Source: an uncultured Collinsella sp.
Lineage (GTDB): Bacteria > Actinomycetota > Coriobacteriia > Coriobacteriales > Coriobacteriaceae
Direction: 5' to 3'
DNA: 22,204 nucleotides
NCBI GenBank assembly: GCA_902470895.1
Contig: CABRID010000024.1
Location: 1 to 22,204, forward strand
Within the stretch, counting starts at the first letter, position 1; every line of letters begins with the position of its first letter. The position numbers and the translations under genes are program-made. Below, in pieces: positions 22,156-22,204 of this stretch. The notes under the pieces were generated by a model. That model saw only the letters and a list, made by a program, of their open reading frames with translations. It had not been told where the DNA came from and ran no database searches.

Positions 22156-22204
22156 CTGTCTCTTATACACATCTCCGAGCCCACGAGACCGAGGCTGACC
22201 TCGT
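22156..22204. other. Nextera sequencing adapter (artefact), right end
   Basis: Not genomic DNA. 22156-22174 is the reverse complement of the Tn5 mosaic end, 22175-22189 the read-2 overhang, 22190-22197 (CGAGGCTG) matches an i7 index, and the last seven bases match the start of the P7 oligo except one base. Genomic sequence ends at 22155. Confidence 0.96.

Overview
The window is a piece of chromosome from a GC-rich Gram-positive bacterium, most likely a Coriobacteriia member close to Collinsella. That assignment is an inference from overall protein similarity as I recognise it, from GC-rich codon use with many GTG/TTG starts, and from the mix of a Firmicutes-like gene order (rpsB-tsf-pyrH-frr-uppS-cdsA; glyQ-glyS-ppsR-ppdK; dprA next to trmFO-xerC) with actinobacterial base composition. 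Nothing here is plasmid- or phage-like, and I see no IS element, CRISPR array, tRNA or rRNA. Both outer ends are Illumina Nextera adapter sequence (1-45 and 22156-22204), so genomic DNA runs only from 46 to 22155 and the ends are library artefacts.

All genes but one lie on the minus strand. From right to left in the direction of transcription: (i) rpsP-khpA-rimM-trmD-lepB (20587 to 18097), a ribosome maturation, tRNA methylation and secretion operon with a good promoter at 20644-20672, followed 59 bases later by glyQ-glyS-ppsR (18037 to 14128); (ii) ppdK (13829 to 11079), pyruvate phosphate dikinase, behind a 298-base, repeat-rich upstream region, with its probable regulator ppsR immediately upstream; (iii) rplS (10869 to 10528) with its own promoter and terminator, then rnhB (10434 to 9646) just past that terminator; (iv) a tightly overlapping block yraN-comM-dprA-trmFO-xerC (9456 to 4247) for DNA processing, natural-transformation-type functions, tRNA m5U54 methylation and chromosome-dimer recombination; (v) rpsB-tsf (4027 to 2384) with a strong promoter and terminator; (vi) pyrH-frr-uppS-cdsA (2265 to the left end), nucleotide, ribosome-recycling and envelope-lipid genes, with cdsA cut by the adapter junction. 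On the right, dinB (DNA polymerase IV) is the only plus-strand gene, divergent from rpsP.

The content is conserved housekeeping. I found no convincing new system. The points most worth checking are: xerC has no ATG/GTG/TTG start that keeps its N-terminal domain (an ATA or CTG start is implied); an array of four TTTACC boxes upstream of ppdK; a rho-independent terminator between rplS and rnhB with almost no room for a separate rnhB promoter; a dinB ATG placed where a leaderless transcript would begin; a rimM TTG start inside a perfect palindrome; and the absence of topA between dprA and trmFO.
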